Part shown: piece after piece, positions 24,957 to 33,518 of the stretch
How the letters are laid out: the number at the start of each line of letters is the position of its first letter
Position numbering within the stretch: position 1 is the first letter of the stretch
From: Oceanimonas pelagia
GTDB taxonomy: Bacteria; Pseudomonadota; Gammaproteobacteria; Enterobacterales; Aeromonadaceae
Direction of reading: 5' to 3'
Length of the DNA stretch: 64,000 nucleotides
Assembly: GCF_030849025.1 (NCBI RefSeq)
Contig: NZ_CP118224.1
Coordinates: 790,001-854,000 of the forward strand
The notes under the pieces: generated by a model
What the model was told of the DNA's origin: nothing
What the model saw: the letters and a program-made list of their open reading frames with translations, nothing else
Database searches by the model: none
Translations under genes and position numbers: made by a program

Positions 24957-25859
24957 CTACTTGGTTGATGGAACGACAGTGCCGAGTTTGTTGGTCAGGC
25001 GAGTGGCCTTGACCAGGTTGGCGGGTTTGTTTTCAGGCTCTGACTGTTCGGTTTGCTCCGGGTAGAACTCGTCCAGCAGCAGCGGGACTTCGTCTTCACC
25101 GTCTTCAAACTGGCCGTTGTGCAGCAGTTGCCTGGCGGTGTGTTCCAGGCTGGCCATGTCCACACCGGCCTGGCGGTAGTGCTCGGCTTCCTGCAAGGCC
25201 GTGCTGACCGCTTTCGCCAGAGTATCTTCGTCGCGCAGGGTCAAGTCTACATAGTACACAGGAGTGCGGTAAGACTGGGTGGTGCTTTTGGCCCTGAGCT
25301 TGAGTTGCAGCGCCAAGTGCCGGGTATGGCCACCGGTCACCGCCTCAAAGTAGCGTAGCCGGGCCGCCAGGGTTCGCACCGAGTTATAACCTGTGGTGCG
25401 AAAGATAAAGCTGCCCAGTTCATCGTTTTGTCCTTCCACCTGCAGGTTAAGGCGGCCATAAAGCTTGCAGCCCTGTTCATGGGCAAAGCGGCAATACTCC
25501 GGCCCCGGACAAGTCACCTCTTCTATTCCTCCTTCATTAACGCGTTTGGCGTTCTCGCCATTGCCCACACACAGCGGTCGTCCGGTACTGCGATCAAAGG
25601 CGCTGTACTCGGCCCGCAGGTTAAGCTCACTGTCGTTGAACAATACCCGCACCGGGATCGCCCGGATCTTGCCGTTGGCCGCCGTTTCAGCGTATTGCTG
25701 GTGCAGCGGATGCAGCATCCAGCCGTTACGGTTTTGAACCTGAGTGGTTAGGGTAAAGCTGTCGTCCTTTTCCGGCAGCCACTTGTCGTTCTTGTTGACC
25801 AGCTTGCCAATGCTGATCCGCCCGATGATGGGCGGCGTGATGGCCAGTCCTTTGATCAT
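24957..25859 (-). CDS. RDF-like / 'hydrolase or metal-binding' island protein
   Basis: 300 residues from ATG 25859, which overlaps the previous stop (ATGA) and has GGAG six bases upstream. The start, MIKGLAITPPIIGRISIGK, and a cysteine cluster CPGPEYCRFAHEQGC, then KLYGRLNLQV, recall the recombination-directionality-factor-like (Gp3-like) family; databases often call it hydrolase or metal-binding protein. The four Cys/His positions suggest a zinc site. It might control excision of the element or act in recombination together with the YqaJ nuclease. Assignment rests on pattern recall. Confidence 0.6.
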   Translation of the reverse strand: MIKGLAITPPIIGRISIGKLVNKNDKWLPEKDDSFTLTTQVQNRNGWMLHPLHQQYAETAANGKIRAIPVRVLFNDSELNLRAEYSAFDRSTGRPLCVGNGENAKRVNEGGIEEVTCPGPEYCRFAHEQGCKLYGRLNLQVEGQNDELGSFIFRTTGYNSVRTLAARLRYFEAVTGGHTRHLALQLKLRAKSTTQSYRTPVYYVDLTLRDEDTLAKAVSTALQEAEHYRQAGVDMASLEHTARQLLHNGQFEDGEDEVPLLLDEFYPEQTEQSEPENKPANLVKATRLTNKLGTVVPSTK

Positions 25860-26839
25860 GACTTGCTCCTTTGCAGTTGCACGGTAAAGCGGCGAGAGCC
25901 GGGCACGGTTTTGCTGCAATGCTGCAGCCATTCCGGATGGGAGTTACTGAGCTTTTCCATATCGGGCACCACGCGATCACGGCTGCGTTTCCAGCTGATC
26001 TTTCCTTCCTGAAATACCGCGCCGCCGGCATCGCCCAGGGCGGCCTGCAGTTGCTGCTTGAGCCTGGCCTCACGGGCTTCGGCTTCTTCCTTCTTCTCCT
26101 TGGCACTGAGAAAGTGACTGAACAGGGTGTTCATTTCTGCCGACTCGGTGAGATCCAGCACCGGTGTCTTGTCTTCGGGATAAAGCGCCTGCAGGGCCTG
26201 GCCGGCGTCTTCCGAACCGTCCGGCTCTGGTTGGGTGTCGTTGATCACGTGTTGCCAGAAGGCACTTTCCCGCCGAATGAGATCGGCAATTTTGTCGTCG
26301 TCCCGGTTGATGCGGTAAATACGAAAATCCTGCCCGGCGATCAGTACTGCCACATCGGCCCAGGCATGACCGGTGACGGCCAACTGATGCAGCACCTGGC
26401 ACTGATAGGCGAGGGGAATGCCCTGCTCCCACTGGGGCGCGGAGTGATAGCCGGCGGTCTTGATCTCCAGCGTGCCCACGCCATCGGGATGGCCCAGCAC
26501 TTCCCGATCCAGATTGGCGAGCATAAAGGGATGGTCCGGGTGTTGCAGCACCGCATTCACCCGGCGCACCTTGAGCTTGGTACGTTGGGCATAAACGTAA
26601 GCCAGCACCGGCTCCAGAGTGGTGCCCCAGAATACCGCTTCGTTGTTGCTCAAATCTGGTGCCGGACGACGACCGGTTTTCTCCAGCCACAGTGACAAGG
26701 GGCTCTTGTAGGGAGAGAGGCCAATGGCCACGGCTGCATCGGATGAGCCAATACCGGACTGGCGCACCTCCAGCCATTGTTGGTGAGTGAGCGCCTTGGT
26801 GTCGGCCAGACGCAGAGCTTGAGAGTAACGAGTTTTCAT
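25856..26839 (-). CDS. YqaJ-type viral recombinase (lambda exonuclease fold)
   Basis: 327 residues from ATG 26839 with GGAGACTCACC upstream. The N-terminal GIGSSDAAVAIGLSPYKSP motif, the E in TTLEPVLAYVY, D in HPDGVGTLEIKTAG and the Q in YQCQVLHQL form the YqaJ/lambda-exonuclease catalytic set (E, D, E-x-K). It resects double-strand ends for annealing-type recombination. A RecT/Beta-type annealing partner would be expected; no recognised one is next to it, and the RDF-like gene occupies that place. Confidence 0.88.
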   Translation of the reverse strand: MKTRYSQALRLADTKALTHQQWLEVRQSGIGSSDAAVAIGLSPYKSPLSLWLEKTGRRPAPDLSNNEAVFWGTTLEPVLAYVYAQRTKLKVRRVNAVLQHPDHPFMLANLDREVLGHPDGVGTLEIKTAGYHSAPQWEQGIPLAYQCQVLHQLAVTGHAWADVAVLIAGQDFRIYRINRDDDKIADLIRRESAFWQHVINDTQPEPDGSEDAGQALQALYPEDKTPVLDLTESAEMNTLFSHFLSAKEKKEEAEAREARLKQQLQAALGDAGGAVFQEGKISWKRSRDRVVPDMEKLSNSHPEWLQHCSKTVPGSRRFTVQLQRSKS

Positions 26840-26862
26840 GGTGAGTCTCCTTAAACGCATAA

Positions 26863-26892
26863 AGGCCCTGCTGGCGCTTGCCAGCAGGGCCT
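26863..26892 (-). terminator. Strong hairpin between DUF932 and YqaJ genes
   Basis: A 12-base perfect stem (26863-26874 with 26881-26892) and six-base loop lies in the 77-base gap. The T-run on the minus strand is short (TTTATG), so it may attenuate rather than end transcription. Confidence 0.6.
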
Positions 26893-26916
26893 ATGTGGGT
26901 TGTGTGGGTAATCAAT

Positions 26917-27870
26917 TCAGGAAAGCAGGGCCATGGCCTGGCCGTAGGCTTTTTGTTTCAGTTGAGCGCCGAGTCCGAACCAGGCGGAGTCGAGCCGGTT
27001 GTCCTGACTGCGGGCACGGCGGTGATGGTCCACAAACTCGGTCATGGCGTTCACCAGGCCCCAGGCGGTGTTCTTGCTGGAAGCCAGGTCAGCGCCCATA
27101 CCGGCACCGTCGTACAGGCTCAGCAATTGCTGCATGGGTTTTGACGGGGTCAAATCGGTTTCACTTAAACATGGGTCGTCCAGCACTTCTGCAAAGAAGC
27201 GGTGCGCTTCTTCTGGCGAAATCGGACGCTGGCTCATGGCCTTCAGGTCGCGCATGAAGGTATCCCAGCTCGACAGGCCCAGCCCCAGAGCCTCTTTCAC
27301 CTGCTTGGGGTCAAACACGGTGGAATGAGGAACCTTGATGGCTCCGGCTTTCTGGTTAACGGCCACTTGCAGGGTGTTGTTGCACACTACTCGCACCGAG
27401 GTGAATTGTGCCGTGGTACACAGGGTGCCGTCGCAACTGGTGGCCAGCAGCAGATAACCCTTGATGTGGTCGTTTCCCTTGAGCTTGTCCGCCTGGCCGG
27501 TTTTGGCCAGCGCCCACAGCTTGCGACCACCCTTGAGCACACCGGCGGTTTCCAGCTCAAAGCCACCGGCATGCACCAGATCTTTATAGAAATGCAGTAC
27601 CTCCTTGGGCTGCACCACCTTGTAGCGATTGGACACCACCGACAGCGGAGCCAGGGTATCGGAGCGATACAGCACCTGAGCGCCTTCGTGACTGCGCAGG
27701 AACAGTCCGTCATCGGCGGCGTTGAACATGACATCGCTTTGCTTGATGGACCAGTCCATGCCAGCCTCCTTGAGCCAGACCGACAGCGGCTGCTGGCGGC
27801 TGAGCTGATTGCCCAGGCCATGCCAGGGCGTTTGGCCCACGTAGGCCATGGATTCGATGAGGTGAGACAT
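26917..27870 (-). CDS. DUF932 family protein
   Basis: 317 residues from ATG 27870 (GGAGTATTCGTT upstream). The DUF932 pattern starts with YVGQTPWHGLGNQL and continues with YKVVQPKEVLHFYKDLV and CDGTLCTTAQFTSVRVVCNN followed by TL. Members are widespread in plasmids, phages and islands and resemble phage/plasmid-like proteins with no firm biochemical role. Here it leads the YqaJ, RDF-like and radC-like genes on the same strand. Confidence 0.88.
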   Translation of the reverse strand: MSHLIESMAYVGQTPWHGLGNQLSRQQPLSVWLKEAGMDWSIKQSDVMFNAADDGLFLRSHEGAQVLYRSDTLAPLSVVSNRYKVVQPKEVLHFYKDLVHAGGFELETAGVLKGGRKLWALAKTGQADKLKGNDHIKGYLLLATSCDGTLCTTAQFTSVRVVCNNTLQVAVNQKAGAIKVPHSTVFDPKQVKEALGLGLSSWDTFMRDLKAMSQRPISPEEAHRFFAEVLDDPCLSETDLTPSKPMQQLLSLYDGAGMGADLASSKNTAWGLVNAMTEFVDHHRRARSQDNRLDSAWFGLGAQLKQKAYGQAMALLS

Positions 27871-27998
27871 AACGAATACTCCATTGATGCCTGGGAGGCC
27901 CAGACGAGGGGATTGGGCTGTGAGGCCCTGCAAATATCAGTAGGGTGATATGTTTTTGAAATAAACTTGAATGGACTGCTTGCAGGGCTATAGACTTG

Positions 27999-28202
27999 CT
28001 ACTGGTTTGGCTTGGTGGTGGTGCCGTCTCGCAGAGCGATACGCTCGAGAATCCATTCCTGGATTTCACCTTCTATCCAGGCCACAGCACGCTCACCCAG
28101 GGGGACAGGTTTAGGGAAGCTATCCTCGGATATGAACTTGTAGATAGTAGAGCGAGCCAGCCCAGTGCAATCCATGACTTCTTTAAGTTTGATTAATCTC
28201 AT
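27999..28202 (-). CDS. AlpA-family excisionase / regulator
   Basis: 67 residues with a MerR-like winged helix start, LIKLKEVMDCTGLARSTIYK, then FPKPVPLGERAVAWIEGEIQ, the usual AlpA signature. AlpA activates integrase expression in the CP4-57 prophage and acts as an excisionase-like factor. It sits about 2.5 kb from the P4-type integrase gene, and its own start faces the Gp2-type gene. Confidence 0.88.
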   Translation of the reverse strand: MRLIKLKEVMDCTGLARSTIYKFISEDSFPKPVPLGERAVAWIEGEIQEWILERIALRDGTTTKPNQ

Positions 28203-28296
28203 GACGAACTCCGGTTGTTTTGGTCATGACATATGCCAGCTGTGTACAAATTTACGTTAGGTATCTGGTAGCGGAGTGGCTAAGGGTGGTACCGCT

Positions 28297-28965
28297 CTAC
28301 TTTTGTGAGCAGCCAAAGCATCGCCGTCCATCACTGCGGTCTTTACTCTCAACCTTTGCTAGATAACTGGCTCGATAGTAAACCTCCTGATATTCCTGGA
28401 GGTGGTTGATAAGATCGTTTCTGTTCATCTGGTAGAAGGGGTTCTGAGGGATGTGAACCAAGTGGTTTCTATCATCTGTATCTAGACCTAATGCACTATT
28501 CCATGCTTTGCGAACCATATTGACCAGCACGTTGCTTTCATTTTTATAACTCCCAATGAAGCGATAGGTATCCTTGTTGAGAAATAGCATGACGTGATAG
28601 TGCTCCTTATGATTTTCACTCCTTTCTCTTGCCCATATGTACCGCAAGGTGCACTTATGCACCCTGACGCCGGCCTTAATTCTCTTTCTCTGGTCATGAT
28701 TAAGCTGAGCTTTTAGTGAGGCGAAAAACCTGGAGATGAGCTCATCTTTGCTATTGGTGAAAAATACAGGGCTGTCTCTCTCCAGGTGACAAGCTGAAAC
28801 TGAAGGCATCCTCAAATCCACCCTTATGGCAAGTGTTCTCGGGTGTTCGGTCAGTGCTTTTTCTAGGGTTTCCTTGATCCGAGAAAGGTGGCTCTGGTTC
28901 AGCTCTCCCCGATGACTGATTACTGTTGAGGGTGCGGTTGCTGATTGGCTTGGCTTGCTGTTCAT
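28297..28965 (-). CDS. Inovirus Gp2 / YagK-YfjJ family protein
   Basis: 222 residues. The segment RTLAIRVDLRMP, HVMLFLNKDTY and NMVRKAWNSALGLD matches the YagK/YfjJ C-terminal domain, related to inovirus Gp2 rolling-circle replication initiators (H-x-H-x-like HKEHYHVMLFL). The YfjJ genes are a hallmark of CP4-57-like and satellite islands. The HYHV stretch would be the metal site and a downstream Tyr (VYYRASYLAK) the possible nicking residue. The gene starts next to an AT-rich region with a perfect GC hairpin that could be its origin. Confidence 0.75.
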   Translation of the reverse strand: MNSKPSQSATAPSTVISHRGELNQSHLSRIKETLEKALTEHPRTLAIRVDLRMPSVSACHLERDSPVFFTNSKDELISRFFASLKAQLNHDQRKRIKAGVRVHKCTLRYIWARERSENHKEHYHVMLFLNKDTYRFIGSYKNESNVLVNMVRKAWNSALGLDTDDRNHLVHIPQNPFYQMNRNDLINHLQEYQEVYYRASYLAKVESKDRSDGRRCFGCSQK

Positions 28966-29500
28966 TCCTCTCTCTTCCTATGGTCGTAGTCCATAGGAGT
29001 AGGCTTCGGTGTAATAATATATTTCTGATGATATTTGGATTCGCCACTCCCCCACCTTATGGGTGGGGGAGTGGCTGCCATGCATCTCTAAGGCTACAGA
29101 GAGATGATGGTTATATTAGACAAACCGACACATCACTGAAGCCTAGGGCCCCGCTAACAAAAGGGAGCGGCTGGGAAATCACAAGCCTCAGCGAGCAATG
29201 TTGAGGGAAGAGCGCTCTGGAGTTAACCACCTTTGCTCAATAGAGTGAAAAGGTTTTGGTTCGTTCTTACTTGGTTTTGTTGTTTAAGTGTTTGATTTTA
29301 ATCTTTTGTTTGTCTTTTTAGACATCATAAAACAAACCAAAAAATAATGTAAAAATGTCTGTTTTTGTGATAAAAGACACCATTAAATTGCTTTTATTTT
29401 ACTTAGTAATTTTCTAGATGATTGGTGTCCGTATGTCTAGATGTGTGTAGCTCTAGGTGTCTTTTTTGGTTTCTGTTGATGTGTTGTTTGGAGGTGGGAT
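28966..29500. other. AT-rich intergenic region with hairpin and inverted repeats
   Basis: The 535 bases between the divergent Gp2-type gene and the orphan gene hold no convincing frame. They contain the perfect hairpin at 29042-29074, AAAAGACACC at about 29376-29385 inverted against GGTGTCTTTT at about 29456-29465, another GGTGTC at 29424-29429, and runs such as TTTTAGACATC. It is a good place for a divergent promoter, operator or replication origin. Confidence 0.5.
29042..29074. repeat. Perfect 14-bp GC-rich hairpin
   Basis: GCCACTCCCCCACC at 29042-29055 pairs exactly with 29061-29074 around a five-base loop. No T-run follows on either strand, so it does not look like a terminator. Confidence 0.9.
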
Positions 29501-30505
29501 TTGGCAGTAAGGAAGCCTATCGGCGATCGAGTGGTTGATCGAGATATAAGAGTACTTAGAGTCTGTAGAGACTACCTCGCAAGACTTAGTATGGTTGATG
29601 ATATATCGTTTCGTGGCGGTGATATTGATAGGTACCTCTTTGATATAAATAATACTATATCTGGTTATTTTTCAGATGAGTTTGATAGAGGTGAGTTTAT
29701 TGATAAGATGCTTTCCATATGTAAATCACAGTGCGTATCTGAAAGTGATGTTGCATGGTTGAATAACGATGATAAAGCATGTATTTGGTATTGGTTAAAA
29801 ATTCTTACTTGCTTGCCTGCTAGTGAAAGTAGAATGCCTGTAAGTGCGTTTTCTAAAATGGTTCAGCAGGGTGTCATTGATAGCCATAGAAATAATGGGC
29901 CTAATAAAAGAGTGCTGAGTTACAAGGTTTTCTATTTTGATGAGCTTGGGTTGACTCATATTCCCACACCATCATCACATGAAGATAGAGTGAGAGTGCT
30001 AATTGAGTACCTTGATAGGTTTTCAGTTGATTATAACTATAAAAATAAAATGATGGCTGATCTTAAAGATGAGTGGTCTGTTATTGTAAATAGAAAAGAT
30101 CCTTTTAAGTGGGTTGATAGAGAGGATGAAGAGCAATGTGATTGGGTTTGGAGTTATTTAAGTTCAGAGGTTGTTCCAAGGTTTGATTTTAATGACGTGT
30201 TTAATCTTAACTCTCTCTTGCCAATAAGTAGTGGCGAGAGATACCTTTTTTCTTATGGTCTTTTTCATAATTGGAGCGCACATCCTTCAGAAAAGGATTT
30301 GTTAATTGTGAAGATGAAAAATGCATGGGGGCAGAAGAAGTTTAGGAGGAAGAAGTCGGCTAAGAGAAGCATTAATACATACATAGATCCTGTTGTGGGT
30401 AAAAAGCTAGATGAGTTGGTGTTTCACTATGATTTGTCAATACATAGAACAATAGAAATGCTCATAAAAAAAGAATACGAAAGGCTGAAGGGGAAAGGAA
30501 TATGA
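29501..30505 (+). CDS. AT-rich orphan protein with RHH-like C-terminus
   Basis: 334 residues from TTG 29501, chosen because GGAGG at 29490-29494 stands six bases before it and no ATG lies nearby. The body is charged and helical with many Asp and aromatic residues and no motif I recognise. The last 45 residues (KRSINTYIDPVVGKKLDELV, then HYDLSIHRTIEMLIKKEYE) look like a ribbon-helix-helix or plasmid-type DNA-binding tail. Base composition is far lower in GC than its neighbours, which marks recent transfer. It could be a replication or partition regulator; function is unknown. Confidence 0.7.
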   Translation: MAVRKPIGDRVVDRDIRVLRVCRDYLARLSMVDDISFRGGDIDRYLFDINNTISGYFSDEFDRGEFIDKMLSICKSQCVSESDVAWLNNDDKACIWYWLKILTCLPASESRMPVSAFSKMVQQGVIDSHRNNGPNKRVLSYKVFYFDELGLTHIPTPSSHEDRVRVLIEYLDRFSVDYNYKNKMMADLKDEWSVIVNRKDPFKWVDREDEEQCDWVWSYLSSEVVPRFDFNDVFNLNSLLPISSGERYLFSYGLFHNWSAHPSEKDLLIVKMKNAWGQKKFRRKKSAKRSINTYIDPVVGKKLDELVFHYDLSIHRTIEMLIKKEYERLKGKGI

Positions 30506-30664
30506 CTCACGGGTGGGTTTGGGTGTTTTTATTAAAAACAAACGATTGATTTGGTTGGTGTGATCCCTGCCTGAAGCACATAATACTCAACATGCTTAGC
30601 GTGAAATCTGCCTGGCGAAGCATGTTGGTACGCAGCAAAAGTAATACGATAGCCTTATTTGTAC

Positions 30665-31858
30665 TTAACTGGATATTGTGATTTTCTCACTCCACCATTC
30701 CATCATCTTCCTACGCCGATCAAGGTAGGTCGCCCGGTTATAAGCTCGCCGGACCTCGTTCTTGTCGATGTGAGCCAGGGCGGCCTCAATCAAGTCTGGA
30801 TCAAAACCTTCCTCGTTCAGCGTTGTGCTGGCAAGCGATCTCAGGCCATGAGCAACCAGGGTGCCACCAAAACCCATTCTCTTTAGCGCCATATTAGCCG
30901 TCTGGCTATTCATCGGCACCTTGGGATCTTTGACCCCAGGAAAAATAAATTCTCTATGGCCACTGATCGGCTGCATGAATTCCAGTATTGCAAGGGATTG
31001 GGGGGTAAGTGGCACAATATGCTCGCGGCCGGCTTTCATCCTGTCACCAGGGATCCGCCAAAGCTTGGCATCATAGTCTATCTCTGCCCAGCGAGCGCTG
31101 GCGGCTTCACCGGGCCTGGCCATGGTGTGAAGGCTCCATTCTATCAGGCGTCGTGTTTGCAGGTTGATACTCGCCGTGGTGAGCACCGACATCAGTTCTG
31201 GCAGTTGTTCCGGACTGATGCTCGGCATGTGCTTTTTCTTTGGCTGCTGAAAAACCTGGCGGACGCCGGCAATCGGGTTGGCATCGATAAGGCCGGAGTT
31301 GACCGCATAGGTCATGATTTCGTTGATACGCTGAATCAAGCGTTTCAGGGTCTCCAGGTTTCCACGGCTTTGGACCGGCTGCAGGGCCGCGATCACCGTC
31401 TGAGCTTTAACTGCGGTGATGGGTAAGGCGCCGATGAGCGGAAGTACATCTCGCTCAAGCGAGCGCCAGATGTCAAAGGCGTGATCTGCGGTGACCTTGG
31501 TCTTCTTGAGTGCCATCCAGCGTTCGGCAACGGCCGAGAAGGTGTTTGCCGCTTCCGCCAGGGCACTGGCGTGCTGCTCCTTGAGGTGCTCCTGGGGGTC
31601 TATCCCTCGGGCAAGCAGGCTGCGTGCTTCTTCACGCCTTCGGCGCGCATCGGCCAGCGATACTTCGGGGAAGGCACCGAAGCCCATATTGGTGCGTTTC
31701 TTGGTGATAGGGCGGTAGTAGTCGAACAGCCACAGCTTGGTGCCGTTCTTCTTGATCCTGAGGTACAGGCCATCGCCGTCGCGTAGGGTGTACTCCTTGT
31801 CCTGGGGCTTGGCGGCTTTGATCTCGGTTTGGCTCAGGGGTTTGGTAACTCTTGCCAT
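30665..31858 (-). CDS. int: P4-type tyrosine integrase
   Basis: 397 residues. A DUF4102 arm-binding domain (DGDGLYLRIKKNGTKLWLFD) is followed by the core-binding domain and a catalytic domain with Arg in MARPGEAAS, H-x-x-R in VAHGLRSLAS, His in ALAHIDKNEV and Tyr in RATYLDRRR. It is the P4/CP4-57 class that integrates at tRNA or tmRNA 3' ends. It begins 177 bases from the ssrA 3' end and points away from it, the usual arrangement for an element inserted there. Confidence 0.95.
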   Translation of the reverse strand: MARVTKPLSQTEIKAAKPQDKEYTLRDGDGLYLRIKKNGTKLWLFDYYRPITKKRTNMGFGAFPEVSLADARRRREEARSLLARGIDPQEHLKEQHASALAEAANTFSAVAERWMALKKTKVTADHAFDIWRSLERDVLPLIGALPITAVKAQTVIAALQPVQSRGNLETLKRLIQRINEIMTYAVNSGLIDANPIAGVRQVFQQPKKKHMPSISPEQLPELMSVLTTASINLQTRRLIEWSLHTMARPGEAASARWAEIDYDAKLWRIPGDRMKAGREHIVPLTPQSLAILEFMQPISGHREFIFPGVKDPKVPMNSQTANMALKRMGFGGTLVAHGLRSLASTTLNEEGFDPDLIEAALAHIDKNEVRRAYNRATYLDRRRKMMEWWSEKITISS

Positions 31859-31870
31859 GCGGGGCTCTCT

Positions 31871-31922
31871 TAGCTACATCAGTTGGAACACTGGTGTTCC
31901 GGTGTAGCTACGAGTGTAGCTA
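31871..31922. repeat. TGTAGCTA repeats upstream of integrase
   Basis: TAGCTACA (31871-31878), its inverse TGTAGCTA (31903-31910) and a third TGTAGCTA (about 31915-31922) cluster in the integrase promoter. A further imperfect palindrome (GGAACACTGGTGTTCC) lies between. They are likely integrase arm sites or an autoregulatory operator. Confidence 0.7.
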
Positions 31923-31967
31923 AAAGGGCGGGCTGGTAGTAGATGTTGCTGGACTCAAACAGATAGT

Positions 31968-32005
31968 AAAAAGCCCTTGAACCGTTATGATTCAAGGGCT
32001 TTTAG
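31968..32005 (-). terminator. ssrA terminator
   Basis: A 12-base stem (31970-31981 with 31991-32002), nine-base loop and T-run on the minus strand, 30 bases beyond the tmRNA CCA end. Confidence 0.9.
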
Positions 32006-32034
32006 ACTTTTCTGGACTCTATTGTCCAATCGAT

Positions 32035-32395
32035 TGGTGGAGCTGGCGGGAGTTGAACCCGCGTCCGAAAAACCTACGTCGTCGGTACTACATGCTTAGT
32101 CAGTCATTGAATTCGCCAGCTGCTGCGGACTGACACGCCACAGACAGACTATCCTGAATTGGTTTTAACGCTTCAACCGTCAGGCACGGCATCCACGCGA
32201 TCCTGTGAAGGATGACCTTCCGATTCCCTAAGTCACAGGCAAGTTAGGGCAGAAGGGCTCTCTACAGGTTATTAAGCTGCGAGTGCGTAGTTTTCGTCGT
32301 TTGCGACTATTTTTTTGCGATTGTTTAACGAGGCCTATCGCACCTCGGCATGCACCTAGGAGTTCGAGAATCTCGTCGAATCCTGAATCAGCCCC
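32035..32395 (-). ncRNA. ssrA: tmRNA
   Basis: 361 bases on the minus strand. The 5' end GGGGCTGATTC (ending at 32395) and the 3' end with the T-arm GTTCAACTCCCGCC and encoded CCA (32035-32037) form the tRNA-like part. The tag frame runs 32304 to 32272 and reads ANDENYALAA then stop, as in many gammaproteobacteria. It rescues stalled ribosomes with SmpB, whose gene follows upstream at 32446. Its 3' end is the likely attB of the neighbouring integrase. Confidence 0.97.
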
Positions 32396-32445
32396 AAGTA
32401 ACGGTTCAATCCTATTTCAAATTGCGCCGGAACACAAGTCCTTGC

Positions 32446-32931
32446 TCAGCGGCCCTTGTGTTTCATCATGCGGGCCTTTTCCCGTTGCCAGTCGCGCTCC
32501 TTCAGATCCTGACGCTTGTCGTGGGCCTTCTTGCCCTTCACCAGGCCGATCTCGGCCTTGACCCAGGACTTGGACCAGTACAGAGACAGGGGCACCAGGG
32601 TGTAGCCCTCACGTTCAATCAGGCCGGTCAGGCGATCCAGCTGGCGTTTGTGCAGCAGCAGTTTGCGGGTGCGCAAGGGATCACAGACCACATGGGTAGA
32701 GGCCATGTTGAGTGGGGTAATGGTGGCGGCAAACAGAAAGGCCTCACCGTTGCGCATGAACACGTAGGCCTCGCCGATGTTGGCCTTGCCGGCCCGCAGC
32801 GCCTTGACTTCCCATCCTTGCAGCTCAACACCGGCTTCGAGTTTTTCCTCAATGGAATATTCGTGCCGGGCCTTGCGGTTAACGGCAATGGTGTTGGAGC
32901 CGGGTTTCTTTTTGGTTTTGTTTTTTGCCAT
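32446..32931 (-). CDS. smpB: SsrA-binding protein SmpB
   Basis: 161 residues from ATG 32931, the length of E. coli SmpB; a longer frame exists but begins without a ribosome site. The OB-fold signature is clear: [46 protein letters not shown] and a basic C-terminal tail ([20 protein letters not shown]) that enters the mRNA channel. It carries tmRNA to stalled ribosomes; its gene lies directly upstream of ssrA as in relatives. Confidence 0.97.
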   Translation of the reverse strand: MAKNKTKKKPGSNTIAVNRKARHEYSIEEKLEAGVELQGWEVKALRAGKANIGEAYVFMRNGEAFLFAATITPLNMASTHVVCDPLRTRKLLLHKRQLDRLTGLIEREGYTLVPLSLYWSKSWVKAEIGLVKGKKAHDKRQDLKERDWQREKARMMKHKGR

Positions 32932-33068
32932 AGTGCGCGCAGTATACGGCGTCCTTTGATGCTTGGGAATTGGTGAACAGACAACCGGCGGCTTTTTGAG
33001 CAATTGCGAAGGGTGAGCCTGGGTCCCATAAGTGTTAAAATCGCCCGGTCAGAATGCCAGGAGAGGTT

Positions 33069-33518
33069 ATGCCGAGTATTACCCGAAGCGCGCTGGTGAT
33101 GTTCAGTGCCAAGCAGATGTATGAGCTGGTCAACAATGTGGACGACTACCCCCAGTTTTTGCCGGGTTGTGTGGCCAGTCGCGTACTGGATAAAAGCGAG
33201 CACAGCATTACGGCAGCGCTGGACGTGGCCAAGGCGGGCATTCGCAAGACCTTCACCACCCGCAATCGTCTGGAGCGGGATCACAAGATCAACATGGAGC
33301 TGGTGGACGGTCCCTTCAAGTCCCTGAACGGCGGCTGGACCTTTATTCCTCTTGATGAAGACGCCTGCAAGGTTGAGCTGAAGCTGCATTTCGAGTTTCA
33401 GTCGCGACTGGTGGAGCTGGCCTTTGGCGGCATTTTCAAGGAACTCACCAATGCCATGGTGCATGCCTTCAGTGAACGGGCCCGGGAGGTGTACGGCAGT
33501 GAATCTTATTCAGGTTGA
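33069..33518 (+). CDS. ratA: RatA-type START/coenzyme-Q-binding protein
   Basis: 149 residues from ATG 33069 (AGGAGAGG upstream; an in-frame ATG five codons earlier is less well placed). The START/SRPBCC fold shows in FSAKQMYELVNNVDDYPQFL, LDVAKAGIRKTFTTRN, and LVDGPFKSLNGGWTF. E. coli RatA was reported to block 70S assembly, and the family is also linked to ubiquinone (Coq10-like). It is divergent from smpB as in E. coli and overlaps rnfH by 20 bases. Confidence 0.93.
   Translation: MPSITRSALVMFSAKQMYELVNNVDDYPQFLPGCVASRVLDKSEHSITAALDVAKAGIRKTFTTRNRLERDHKINMELVDGPFKSLNGGWTFIPLDEDACKVELKLHFEFQSRLVELAFGGIFKELTNAMVHAFSERAREVYGSESYSG

Larger units (their letters stand above)
1..32034. mobile_element. 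Integrative genomic island at ssrA, left end not found
   Basis: A P4-type integrase, AlpA, a YfjJ/Gp2-type gene, YqaJ, RadC and DUF932 genes lie on the 3' side of ssrA, followed leftwards by defence and metal genes. I looked for a second copy of the ssrA 3' end (GGGTTCAACTCCCG or its complement) to the left and saw none in the window. The element therefore either extends past base 1 or has lost its left repeat. The part from 23.9 to 32.0 kb is the confident backbone; inclusion of the metal genes is inference. Confidence 0.45.
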
